This document shows positions 31,724 through 41,781 of a stretch of 60,000 nt of DNA, one piece after another (within the stretch, counting starts at the first letter, position 1; each line of letters opens with the position of its first letter). This DNA comes from Adiantum capillus-veneris (Eukaryota > Streptophyta > Polypodiopsida > Polypodiales > Pteridaceae). A model generated the notes under the pieces. That model did no database searches, had not been told where the DNA came from, and saw nothing but the letters and a program-made list of their open reading frames with translations. A program made the translations under genes and the position numbers. The stretch covers positions 21,765,946 through 21,825,945 of the forward strand of contig CM043969.1 in the NCBI GenBank assembly GCA_014529385.2, read 5' to 3'.

Positions 31724-32976
31724 GTGGTATTGTTGTGCTCCAACTGTTCTTTCAACAGGTAGGTCACTTTGGTTTTTTTAACTGAGCTGCGGGGGTCCAA
31801 TTGGTATGGTGGTAGCTCTTACAGCTTCTCTTTTTGAGAAACCTTCTTCTTGGCCTTCTGTGTAGCATGCATGGCTCTTGTTAAGTGAATAGAGTGTCAA
31901 AGTTAGCAAATTTGGCAGATTCTTCTCTGAAATGTCTTTCAATCTGAATTGTTGACAAATTGAGTCCAATTTGCTTCAAATCAATTTTTGAAAATGCATA
32001 GATGCATAAAAACATGTAAAGATTATAATCATGAAGTCAAAACAAAAAATTACAACAAAAGTAAATAATCACGATTATTTACAGCTGAGTAATTTTGTCA
32101 ACTTTTTACAAATTTGGCATTATAGGCTTGAAGTATACATTAATTAGATACTCTTAGTGAAATATAGGCTCATTTGGATGCACAGGATGAAAATGGTGCC
32201 AAATTTGGGCTTTAGGTCTTTGAAACAGTAGATGTAAAGGAATTTTTAGATTTTGAACTCCAAATTTGTTCAAACTTGGTTAGTGGGCTTAGGACATCAT
32301 GTAATTTGGTCCCATGATGGCAAAATTGCAAATTTCCCCCATCTTGGCAAAAAAGAAAATAATCACGATTATTAACTTTTTTTTATCAAAATGAACATTT
32401 TTTGGTGCAACTTGGGTCTAGTCATGGTGTAGACCCTGTGCATGTGCATGTGCATGGTGTAGACCATGTGCATGTGCTATGAGGTGATTTGGATCAAAAA
32501 ATGTGACTCATAACTCAGAATTTAGCTTGCAAGGACTTCTTTGCGTTTTTTTGGAAATTTTCCAAGTTATAATTGATCATTTTGGCTCATACTTGAAATT
32601 TGGCATGTGATAGGTGTGTACAAGAGATAGGGGGTGATGATACCATTTTCAAGCCAAAATTTTGCAAAAGTAAATAATCACAATTATTTACAGCAGTCAA
32701 CATCTTCTTGCAAAACTTGGAAATTGTGACCTAAACACATTTTATACACCTAAAACAAGTCCTAAATTGAATTTGGTCTTGCCGGCATGACTTCGTGATT
32801 TGTTCATTCTAAAATCACCTATTTTTGTGACTACATGGCCTATGGAGTTGGCTAGTCACTTTTGAGGCTATGGATTTGTCCGCTACATAGTCCTAAAGCA
32901 ACTCATCTAATTTTGGCCCATAATTTGGAGTCGGTTTGACCTTGTATGTTGAATTTGACGCTGTTGGGCGCATTTC
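31724..32976. other. AT-rich intergenic DNA with recurrent near-palindromes
   Basis: The first ~150 bases are the right-hand side of the minus-strand coding relic split by the chromovirus. Beyond that I see no coding. The near-palindrome aaataatcacgattatt occurs around 32067-32087, 32347-32366 and (one change) 32668-32688. An ATGTGC repeat lies at 32436-32476. Confidence 0.55.
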
Positions 32977-33836
32977 TGACACCCCGTTTTTTGTAAATTT
33001 GTACATACGGACATGACACCCGATGTCAAAAGGGTGTATGGACTTTAGTTTTGTGGGTTTTTTAGCTTGCTTTAGCAAGCACATGTACATGCACTGCAAG
33101 TCACTAGTCTAGTGACAGCTGTCGGGCTACTGTAAGTGCCTGTGTGAGTAAGTTTTTTGAAGTGAGACTTGTATATAGCTAAAACTCATGTACAAACTTA
33201 AAAAAGTTCAGACAAACATCAGAAATTTGCAGGTTTTAGCTCGTTGTGTATCCTTGGTGCTCTTGGATACAATTTTTTTGCCCCGACTAGCCTTCTCTAC
33301 GTGTAGTCATGTTGGGACAGCTTTCTGTTCGCGTCAATTTTGCTCATGGAGGCATATGGAATAAATTTTGGTCATTTTGAGCTTTCTTGCCAGTCATTTT
33401 TCAATCTTTTTTTCAAGATTTAAAGTGCCCCAGTTGGAGTTGTGCTCTTCAGGTTACGACTAGTTCTCTGCAGGGTTATGGCTATGGCAACCTAGTGGCA
33501 ACTTGTGTGTAGACATATTCGGAGGGCATGTATCTATGAATTGTGGAATTGATGTTGAAGTTGTGGGTTTGTGATGTTTGTTTGTGAAAGGAGAGGCTCT
33601 TGTATTCATATGCATTGGTCGGCGTGTGCTGTAAATCCGTGCTCTGACAGGGTTTTGCTCCTATGTGACATAGTCTCTTGGGTGGACGACGGCTAGTTAA
33701 TTCCCAAGGGTCTACTCCTATTGGACTTGTGGTGTTTCAAGAGGATTTTTCAAAGCTTTTGGTGTCTTGTAGTTCTCTTTCAACGCTCTTGGGTGGCATC
33801 GCTATAGAGGTGTTCCATTTTGCTTGTTTCCCAACA
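32977..33836 (+). repeat. Gag-only element 5' LTR (860 bp)
   Basis: TGACACCCCG to TTTCCCAACA. Contains two short perfect inverted repeats: GCTTGC/GCAAGC near 33065-33080 and GTCACTAG/CTAGTGAC near 33101-33117. The first is unchanged in the other LTR; the second has one change there. Confidence 0.88.
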
Positions 33837-33842
33837 GTGTTT

Positions 33843-33860
33843 TGGTGCCCGCCACCGAGG
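33843..33860 (+). promoter_or_regulatory. Primer binding site of the gag-only element
   Basis: TGGTGCCCGCCACCGAGG, six bases after the LTR end. It is a gypsy-like TGGTGCC site, distinct from the Met-tRNA sites elsewhere in this window. Confidence 0.75.
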
Positions 33861-33894
33861 ATCTTCTTCAAGTGACCCTCAATTGATAGCTTTG

Positions 33895-34583
33895 ATGGCT
33901 ATGGTGATAGAGTTTCCAAGGTTCTATGGCCATGTTGGTGAGGATGATGATGCATTCATTGAAAAGATGGAGTTTTCTTGTTTGATGGAAAATAAGGAAG
34001 ATCCAATGATTATGCTCAAGATTTTGTTCTTTTGCTTGAAAGAGGATGCAAGGATATGGTATGATGAGTTTGAGTTTTGGTTGAAATCATCTCAACCTCC
34101 ATTGGTGATGACTTATGATGCATTAAAGAAGGCTTTTATTGAGAAGTTCAAGAAGGTAGAGGACCCAACGGATGTATGGCACTCCATTGAAGGACTTGTG
34201 CAATGTGATGGTCAAAGTGTAAATGCCTTTGTTAAGGAGTTCAACGCTTTGTGGAGAATATGGTGTGTTGCTTTGGACAGTGATGTTCCCCCTCTTATGC
34301 TTAAGAAGTATATGTTTATGCAAAGTTTGAGGGCTGATTTGAAGGTTTTGAGCTTAAAAGGCCACTTACATTTGATGATGCAGTAAAGGTTGCAAAGCAT
34401 AAGGAATGGAAGCTAGAGAGAGTGAAGCAGCTTGGATTGCAAGAAGATGTGAAGCCAAATGTATCTTATTTTTTAGAGACAAATATGGACAACATATGCA
34501 ATGCAGACTTCCATGTTTCTCATTCTCTTGAGCATTTGAACGAAGAATTCCATATGCACAATGAGATCAAGAAGAATGCTTAA
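33895..34583 (+). pseudogene. Gag core of the non-autonomous element
   Basis: The ATG at 33895 gives MAMVIEFPRFYGHVGEDDDA. The Gag fold is shown by AFIEKMEFSCLMENKEDP, RIWYDEFEFWLKSSQPP, YDALKKAFIEKFKKVEDPT, LVQCDGQSVNAFVKEFNALW and KYMFMQSLRADL. The frame shifts once near 34340 and continues FELKRPLTFDDAVKVAKHK to a TAA at 34581-34583. No zinc knuckle is seen. Gag would form the particle that packages its RNA; replication enzymes must come from another element. The frame is unusually well kept for an element with 6% LTR divergence. Confidence 0.82.
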
Positions 34584-34586
34584 TGT

Positions 34587-35372
34587 ATGCCATCTTTGTT
34601 GTTTAAGTGCTTTGATGTCAACCTTCCTGTCAAAGATGATGATGCTAGTAATATGGATGTAGGAAAGAAGGCTACGATGGTCATGAATGAGTCTCAAATT
34701 CAAGGAAATGAGAATTTTGAATATCCAAGTCACATGGCTGATGCTTGTAATGTATGTTCTAATGAAGAGGAGTGTGTTTGTGATACAAATGTGACTCTTG
34801 GGAGTTCTCTTTGTGTAGATGAAGTAGTCAAAGATCACATGATGGAGGTCAAGGAAGTTAGCAATGGGAAAGATGGTGATGTGTATGATGAGAGTTTTCA
34901 AGTATACGCTTTGGGTGATTGTATGCAAAAGAGTGACGAAGCAACTAAATATACTACTTGTGCTGTTAATGAGGACCCTATCAATGAGAAGCTTCATAGC
35001 GTGCATGATGGTGTGGGTGATCCTGCCTTAATTGATGAAGAGAATATTGAGGTTCTAGAAGATATGGAAAATGATGCAGATTCTCTTGTGATGCCTCATG
35101 TAAATATGGTTGATGCTACCTTGTTTGATCCTCTTCTTAAGGAGCCTAAGGTATATATGGAAGATGGCTTACCTTTCAAACATGATATGGCTGAATTGGA
35201 TAGAGGCTTAATGACGAGTGGGAAGAATGAAATGGATATGCATGAGGATATGAAAATGGATGATGTTAAAGTTGAAGACTTTTTGGATGAGATGTTAAAG
35301 GATTCCTTGCATGCTATAATGATGAAAGGGTCTTTCTCTGTTGTATTTGTTGACAGTCCTTTAAATGATTAA
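34587..35372 (+). CDS. Acidic ORF downstream of Gag, function unknown
   Basis: A 261-codon open frame in the same phase as the end of Gag, separated only by TAA TGT. It may therefore be the C-terminal half of one longer protein. It starts MPSLLFKCFDVNLPVKDDD and is rich in Asp, Glu and Met, with a cysteine cluster NVCSNEEECVCDTNV near residues 55-69. The end reads GSFSVVFVDSPLND. No retropepsin D(S/T)G, RT or integrase motif can be found, and I do not recognise a family. Its position between Gag and the polypurine tract is where protease-pol would sit in a complete element. It could be a Gag-derived tail or a captured sequence. Confidence 0.6.
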   Translation: MPSLLFKCFDVNLPVKDDDASNMDVGKKATMVMNESQIQGNENFEYPSHMADACNVCSNEEECVCDTNVTLGSSLCVDEVVKDHMMEVKEVSNGKDGDVYDESFQVYALGDCMQKSDEATKYTTCAVNEDPINEKLHSVHDGVGDPALIDEENIEVLEDMENDADSLVMPHVNMVDATLFDPLLKEPKVYMEDGLPFKHDMAELDRGLMTSGKNEMDMHEDMKMDDVKVEDFLDEMLKDSLHAIMMKGSFSVVFVDSPLND

Positions 35373-35548
35373 CGAGGATTTGGATTCTACACATGGTTGG
35401 TGCTTTCATATTAGGAGTAGTAAAATTGATATGGCTGGTGTTTCTTCATGAATTTTGTGCTTATGTTATATGGCCCTTTGATCCAGGTGGACAATATGCT
35501 TATGCTACTGCTGAGCATGAATGCTCTAGCAGACTGGGGGGTTGGCAA

Positions 35549-36405
35549 AGACACCCCGTTTTTTGTAAATTTGTACATACGGACATGACGCACAATGTCA
35601 AAAGGGTGTATAGACTTTAATTTTGTGGGCTTTTTAGCTTGCTTTAGCAAGCACATGTACATACACTGCAAGTCGCTAGTCTAGTGACAGCTGTCGGGCT
35701 ACTGTAAGTGCCTGTGAGTGAGTTTTTTGAAGTGAGACTTGTATATAGCTAAAACTCGTGTACAAACTTAAAAAAGTTCAGCCAAACAGTAGAAATTTTC
35801 AGTTTTTAACTCATTGTGTCTCCTTGGTGCTCTTGGATGCAATTTTTTGCCCCGACTAGCCTTCTCTATGTGTAGTCGTATTGGGACAGCTTTCTGTTCG
35901 TGTCAATTTTGCTCATGGAGGCATATGGAATCAATTTTGTTCATCTTCAGCTTTCTCACCAATAATTTTTCAATATTTTTTTCAAGCTTTAAAGTGCCCC
36001 AATTGGAGTTGTGCTCTTCAGGTTACGACTAGTTCTTTGCAGGGTTATGGCTATGGCAGCCTAGTGGCAAATTGTGTGTAGACAGATTCGGAGGGCATGT
36101 ATCTATGAATTGTGGAATTGATGTTGAAGTTGTGGGTTTGTGATGTTTGGTTGTGCAAGGAGAGGATCTTGTCTTCATATGCATTGGTCGGCGTGTGCTG
36201 TAAATCCGTGCTTTGATAGGGTTTTGCTCCTATGTGACATAGTCTCTTGGATGGATGACGGCTAGTAAATTCCCAAGGGTCTACTCCTATTGGACTTGTG
36301 GTGTTTCAAGAGGATTTTTCAAAGCTTTTGGTGTCTTGTAGTTCTCTTTCAATGCTCTTGGGTGACATCGCTATAGAGGTGTTCCATTTTGCTTGTTTCC
36401 CAACA
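35549..36405 (+). repeat. Gag-only element 3' LTR (857 bp)
   Basis: Matches 32977-33836 from GACACCCCG to TTTCCCAACA. The first base of the expected TG is A here. Confidence 0.87.
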
Positions 36406-38081
36406 ACGCTTTGTAGCCTTGAAGCCGTTTTCTGCTTTTTGAGGGCTTGGTGTAATTTATTTTATGAAACCAATCATATACATCGTGTACAGACCTCTAT
36501 GCAAGTTGTCTGTGGAGTCAAAATCCAATTCTGGCAACTGCCAAAACCCTAGCTTTTCTACTAGGGATCCCCTCGACCTTTTTCGAATGGTCAATTGTTG
36601 ATGTAGAAGTGTTCTATTATCCTGGGACATGCTACAGTTCAAATCTCATCCGATTTGGGTGAGCTGACAGGCCGCTATGGTCAATTTTTGGTCGTAGGTC
36701 TTGGTGCACTGTTCGGATTCTAGGATTTTTCAGGGGTTTATACTAGCAACCGGCCATACAAAATGGATCATTGATAAGTATATGATTGACCCCTCATGTC
36801 TCGTCTGAGATAGCACTGAAAGCAGGCAAGTGTGGGCTCCAGAAAATGCACGCAAAGAAGGTCGAAGAGCTCTCTCTCCAAAGGCAACAAGTGGAAATGA
36901 GGTGATTTTAGCCTACCTTGGGTATCTATACTCGGACTTCCCAAACCATTTTTTCCCAAACTCCCCTATTAGTCCTACTAGGCCATGAAAGCTATGTTAG
37001 ACTCAAAAATTTCCCCAATCGGATTCATATAGTTGATTCTGCTAGAATTCTACCAACGTAGGTTTGGCCGCCTAATTTAGGCTTCCCGCTTCCATCTGCT
37101 GCCGATTTGATTGAAATTTTTTGTGCCTATCACCTTGTCTTTCTGATCATCAATGTATCTTCAGTTTTTCCATCTGAGCTCCTTTGCTATTTATTATTAA
37201 TTTTTGGCCTGTTTATTGAAAAAATCAAAGAAAATAACTAAATGCGCTAAAAAAGCAATGTGAAAATCCAATAATTAAGAAAATTCATTGAGAAACATAA
37301 CTTTATTGTTTTTTGTTGGATTTATCCATTTTTAAGTCTCAAGATCAAGAAAAATGATGAAAAATAACCAAAAAGAACTATTTTTTGATGATTTTATATT
37401 ATGTACACAATTTACACCCATTGGGAAGATATTATCAGTTAAATTTCTCTATTGATGATTTATAAGGGCATTATTAGGAATTTTTTGATGATTTTATATT
37501 ATGTACACAATTTACACACATTGGGAAGATATTATCAGTTAAATTTCTCTGTTGATGATTTATAAGGGCATTTTTAGGAATTTTGCAAAAAACTCACACG
37601 TTAATATCAAACTTTTTTCTCCCTCTTCAAACATTGCCCTTAATTACTTAGTGCCTTTCCACCCCTCCTAGATGGTGTACTCCGGGACGACTGTGTGCGT
37701 AGGATGAACAACCATGTCCATTTATAGCCTTGGTTGGCTTTATCATGCTTTGAAGATCAATGCAATTAAAACCATTATGATGTGCAAGAGTTGGTTCTTA
37801 AGTAATTAACTCAAGGTTTTTTGATGTCGAGGTTTTCTGGTGCTGTTTTCCAAAGAGAAAATCTTGTAGCTTGTGTGCTCTCTACGATTGTACCATCAGG
37901 ATGCTTTAGCACGCTGATTGCATGAGCTGTTGGTATCAATAATGATTGTTGTCAAGATTTTACTCGCCATTGATATCTTGTGTACAATGGAGTGTTCTGA
38001 GACTTAACTCTCCATGCTTGATTGGTTTTATGGTCTGCTGAGAAGATAAGTGGTCCTTTTTCTTCCAAATCTATTTCGTGT
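36406..38081. other. Intergenic, no gene recognised
   Basis: AT-rich noncoding sequence with a 100-bp tandem duplication at 37381-37580. The part from about 37640 may include the 3' end or LTR of the minus-strand gypsy relic (purine-rich taggaggggtggaaagg on the minus strand near 37660), but no second LTR copy is present in the window to confirm this. Confidence 0.5.
37381..37580 (+). repeat. 100-bp tandem duplication
   Basis: 37381-37480 is repeated head to tail at 37481-37580 (ttttttgatgattttatatt, then ttaggaa) with about three to four base changes. Confidence 0.92.
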
Positions 38082-38815
38082 TAGGTTCCTTGTTCGAAGG
38101 TGCTCGAGCCTCTTTGTTTTTTGAGCTTTGGAACCCTCTTTGGTTTTGTTGATGATGCTTTGGGTACCCATATTTGAAATGGCTTTTCCTTAAGTTGTGC
38201 TTTCTTTACCCAAATTTTCCTGACTCCTTGAATACTACTTGTAGCATTTTCTTGTCGATAGGATGGAGAAGATTGATTGCTTCATGATTTACTATGCTGG
38301 TAACCTACTTCCCATTCCTCTTTGCTTGATACAATTGGAACAATGAGTTGTCCACCTTTAGGCGATAGCTTAAGCCGATTTGTATCTCAATCTGGTACTG
38401 CTTTTAACGTCCTCATCCATGAGATTCCAAGAATCATTATCTCATTCATATGTTCATCTGGTAAGAATACAAAGTGATGAGTACATGAACATCCACGTAT
38501 TATCACATTCAAGTTGACTACTCCCAATGTTGGTGTTCGGTTCTTATTGCATCCTTTGATAGTCGCTATTCCTGATGTCAATGAAGAGACTGACTTGTTG
38601 CTTTCTTGTCTGTGGAATAACTGACTGCATTTAATCAAGCTCCTGTATTGACCAATGCATTTGTGCTATGATTGTTGAGCTGTACTTTGATGAGAGGTCC
38701 ATTCCATCTAGCCATTTCTCATCCGTTCACACTACATCTTTCTGCAATTCCCATTGTCGGTCATCGATTTCCAGAATGTTGATGGGAATATGTATTTTTT
38801 GATTCTTGAGAGCAA
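38082..38815 (-). pseudogene. Post-integrase ORF with second retropepsin-like domain
   Basis: Downstream of the integrase, coding resumes with a basic linker (EARLREVKRKVALKNQK) and then IPINILEIDDRQWELQKDVV. After a frame change come NGPLIKVQLNNHSTNALV and NTGA (38650-38639, in the position of a DTGA active site, Asp to Asn). A further frame (38638-38387) has TPTLGVVNLNVIIRG and FLPDEHMNEIMILGISWMR, which is the distal half of a retropepsin with its ILG motif. A Lys/Pro-rich tail (FQIWVPKASSTKPKRVPKLK) ends at 38082. This element already has a protease before the integrase. The second domain could be a captured gene, a duplicated protease, or the start of another element. Confidence 0.6.
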
Positions 38816-38913
38816 CTTTCCTTTTGACTTCTCGAAGCCGAGCTTCTTCTTGGGCTTCATCAATAACCTACTGTCATTTTATCTTTCTTTGCTTAGCTTC
38901 ATGCATCCTTTAT

Positions 38914-39990
38914 AGCAATTCATTGGTTAGTGGCAAATTGTACTTCTTTAAACGACATCCACTAATCCAATTAGCCATTGGTTTACCATCTAGGGTGAAC
39001 AACTTAACTACTCCACTTGGAGATACATCTTCAATGATGAACGGTCCGTTTCCCTTTTTATTAAATTTGGGATTGTGTTGCTTAAGGGAATAAATTAAAT
39101 CTAAGTCCCCTTTTTTGAAGATTTTTGTAATTAGATGTGAATCAAAAAACTGTTTTTGTTTTCGTTTCTATGCATAGATGTAAGCTAAAGCAGCTAGCCT
39201 TTGCTCATCTAGCTTCTCTAAATCTTCAAGTCTCTCGGAAAATTCATGTCCAGTCCACTCAAGATCTTTAGCTACCCTTAGTGTCGGAAATAGAAACTCT
39301 ATTAGCAGTATGGAATCAAGATCATAAACAAGGTTAAAGGGTGTAGCATTTAAAGCTGTTTTGAATGAAACTTGAAAAGACCATAGAACTGCATGGAGAT
39401 TCATTTCCCAGTCTTCCCTTCCTGAATTAACCACTTTAGTCATATCGAGATAAGGATTTCATTCGTATGCTCAGCTTGTCCATTTGCTTGCGGGTGGTGG
39501 GGAGCTGATTTGTTATGGATGACCATAAATTCATTAAACAGATACTCAATTACCTCATTGAGGAAATGAGTTTCCCTATCACTGACAATTTCTATTGGCA
39601 ATCCATATCTTGTGAACACATACTCATATAAGAATGCGGCAGTGGTTCTGGCATCATTCTTTTGAGTTGCTTTAGCCTCGGTCCACTTGGTCAAATTGTC
39701 TGTAGCTACAAAAATATATTGAGTTTGGGTTCTATAAGCAGGTGGCTGTATTGGCCCAATAAAATCTATATCCCATTTTGCAGAAGCTCTAGCCCCCATC
39801 ATTGGTCTTAAGGGCATGCTATCTACACATGTTGGCATTTTTGCTCGTTGAAAAGCATCACATCTCGAAACATATTCTTTGGCATCTGCAAAAAGTGTTG
39901 GCCACCATATGCCTGCCATTAAGATTGCTCTTGTAGTGGTCTCACTAGAAAAGTGATCTCCAGCTAATCCAACATGCGCTTGTTCTATAA
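38914..39990 (-). pseudogene. Integrase of the RT-less gypsy relic
   Basis: The zinc-binding part reads EQAHVGLAGDHFSSETTTRA and KEYVSRCDAFQRAKMPT. The usual second cysteine is Phe, so the HHCC site is broken. The core has AKWDIDFIGPIQPPA (first Asp), YGLPIEIVSDRETHFLNEV (second Asp) and HHPQANGQAEHTNEI (Glu), spaced as a DDE integrase. After a frame change at 39440 come LHAVLWSFQVSFKTALNATP and EWTGHEFSERLEDLEKLDE. The C-terminal part continues in broken frames (KGNGPFIIEDVSPSGVVKLF) to a TAA near 38914. The form WWPTLFADAKEYVSRC is typical of a plant gypsy lineage that I cannot name. Confidence 0.82.
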
Positions 39991-40129
39991 TTGGAATATA
40001 TCTTCATTTTTGGATATCTGTCAGTGATTTTATCCTTGACACAATCATGTGCATCTATTTGCATTAGGAACCATGTTCTACTGGAGACTGATGGCATAGG
40101 TCTAGCTTTCGAATTTCTAGTGTCTCTTT

Positions 40130-41516
40130 TTCATCTATACCATTTCTGTCTTCTTGGTTTTTGGTTAGGAAAGTCAAAAAACTTTTCCTCCCCTCCTTTC
40201 ATGAGTATCTTAGCTCTCACATGTTCTTTTTTCAACCCCAAATCATCTGAGGTAGCTGAGTGTTCTTCTAACTCATTTGTTGCATCATAGTAGAGGTCTA
40301 AAAAGACTTGTTGAGCTTTCATCAAGTCCTTGGGTTCTTGAATTTCATCTTCAATGTGGAAGGTTGAGATCATTTGTATGGAAATTATGTCATAGCCATC
40401 CTCATTGCAAAATTGAGTAGGCATAGACGTATTTACACATACATCCATTGTCGGTCAAATTTGAATCCACTCAAATGGCTCAAGCAAATACTCTGGAAAG
40501 GGTTCAGGTACATATGCTTCATCTGTGCAATCCCTTTCTAATATACATTCTTCTCTTTTTAAGCTCCCATTTTTTGAAGCTCTGCACGTCCAAATAGGAG
40601 TGTCCTTGTTCAACCAAGATGGAAGCTTAGTTTCAGCGGCAGACGAGACTGAATTGAACTCTTGTATGGGAATTTTCATGACCTCTCTATAAGTATGATA
40701 TTTTAGATTAACCCTTGTTATTGATCCCACTTGCTTCAAGTACAGATAATTGTTTTCCCAATCTTGGATGAGTTGTACCTGTCGCATGAAAGGTTTTCCC
40801 AATATGATTTTGTAATTGAGTTTCTTCCCAAAGTCTACTATGGCAAAAGTGCATTGATATTCAATCCATAGGAATTAACTATCACTTTTTCAAACAGTCC
40901 TAATGGTCTTTCAATGTGTCCATTAGCCAACTGAAATTTCATTCAAGTTTGTCTAATGGCTAGTTGTACCCAGGATTCCCAGACTGCTTTTGTGGCTATG
41001 GCTATGCCTGCCCCACTATCCAGTATTGCCATGGTTTCTATGCCATTATATTTCACTCGAGGGTTGTGTTTCCTTCTTCCCCTTCATAGTATTCTCCAAC
41101 TTTGTTCATTGAAACAAATCGAAACTCTTTATTGTCCATTTAGTGTTTCAATTTTCCCAATTTTTTTGCGATTAGCTCCGTTATTCCCACCTTCTCTAGG
41201 TTTTTTTGAGATCATTCCATAGATATAGCCTGATTTTTAGTACTTCTCTCAAAGTAAGAGTGCATTGGATGGGTGTAGACATGATTGAATGAATGTTGTT
41301 TACTTCTAGGGTGTGTTCAACTCTTTTGACTTGAGTGGTCTTACACACTATGGATTCATCTTCGTTATCTCCCAAATAAGGAGGTAATGTTTTCAAGGTC
41401 AATGGTTTAGACATTCCTGAAGCTTTAGATCCGCAATCCCCATACAAGAATTGTACACCCATGTGCATATCAGGAGGTAGACAGTCTAACCAAACTTCTT
41501 CTATAAGAGCCAACAT
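40130..41516 (-). pseudogene. Protease region of the RT-less gypsy relic
   Basis: The active site MAILDSGAGIAIATKAVWES lies at about 41032-40973, with D-S-G at 41020-41012. LANGHIERPLGLFEKVIV and then ILGKPFMRQVQLIQDWENNY (about 40808-40750) complete a retropepsin. Upstream, 41516-41196 is a linker (WLDCLPPDMHMGVQFLYGD). Downstream, 40740-40130 is an acidic spacer (FPEYLLEPFEWIQI, later DLMKAQQVFLDLYYDATNEL). The coding ends near 40130, and integrase begins within about 150 bases, leaving no room for RT or RNase H. Confidence 0.75.
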
Positions 41517-41781
41517 TAGAGTTAGGATCCCATAATTAATCTCTCTAACTTTTTTCCATAAGTGTCCTATCCAGTCTTATTTTACGAATGGAATTCCGTC
41601 TAAGGCATCTTTGCTGTCCGCCGAAAGTATAAGTTCTGGCTCTTTTGTTTCAAGGCGGGGTTCTACCACCACTTTGAATTTTTCTTTATCATCTCTTACC
41701 ACAAGCTCTTCAGGTTTTGCCATACTTCGAGCTTGGGTTTTGTTTTTCCATCATCTCTTGCGTGATTCTTACCAAATGTTG

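Larger units (their letters stand above)
32977..36405 (+). mobile_element. Gag-only LTR retrotransposon (TR-GAG-like, non-autonomous)
   Basis: Direct repeats of about 860 bp (32977-33836 and 35549-36405) flank only ~1.7 kb. A primer site (33843-33860) follows the left repeat, and a polypurine stretch (gactggggggttgg) precedes the right one. The internal part encodes a Gag core and an acidic C-terminal region, with no protease, RT, RNase H or integrase. This matches the published TR-GAG class of non-autonomous elements that depend on a partner's enzymes. LTR divergence is roughly 6% by eye. The flanks (atttc and acgct) do not form a target duplication. Confidence 0.85.

Noticed and set aside
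33678-33875. Short ORFs inside the LTRs at 32977-33836 and 35549-36405
   Set aside because: They recur because the LTRs are copies; they lack family features and overlap the primer site.
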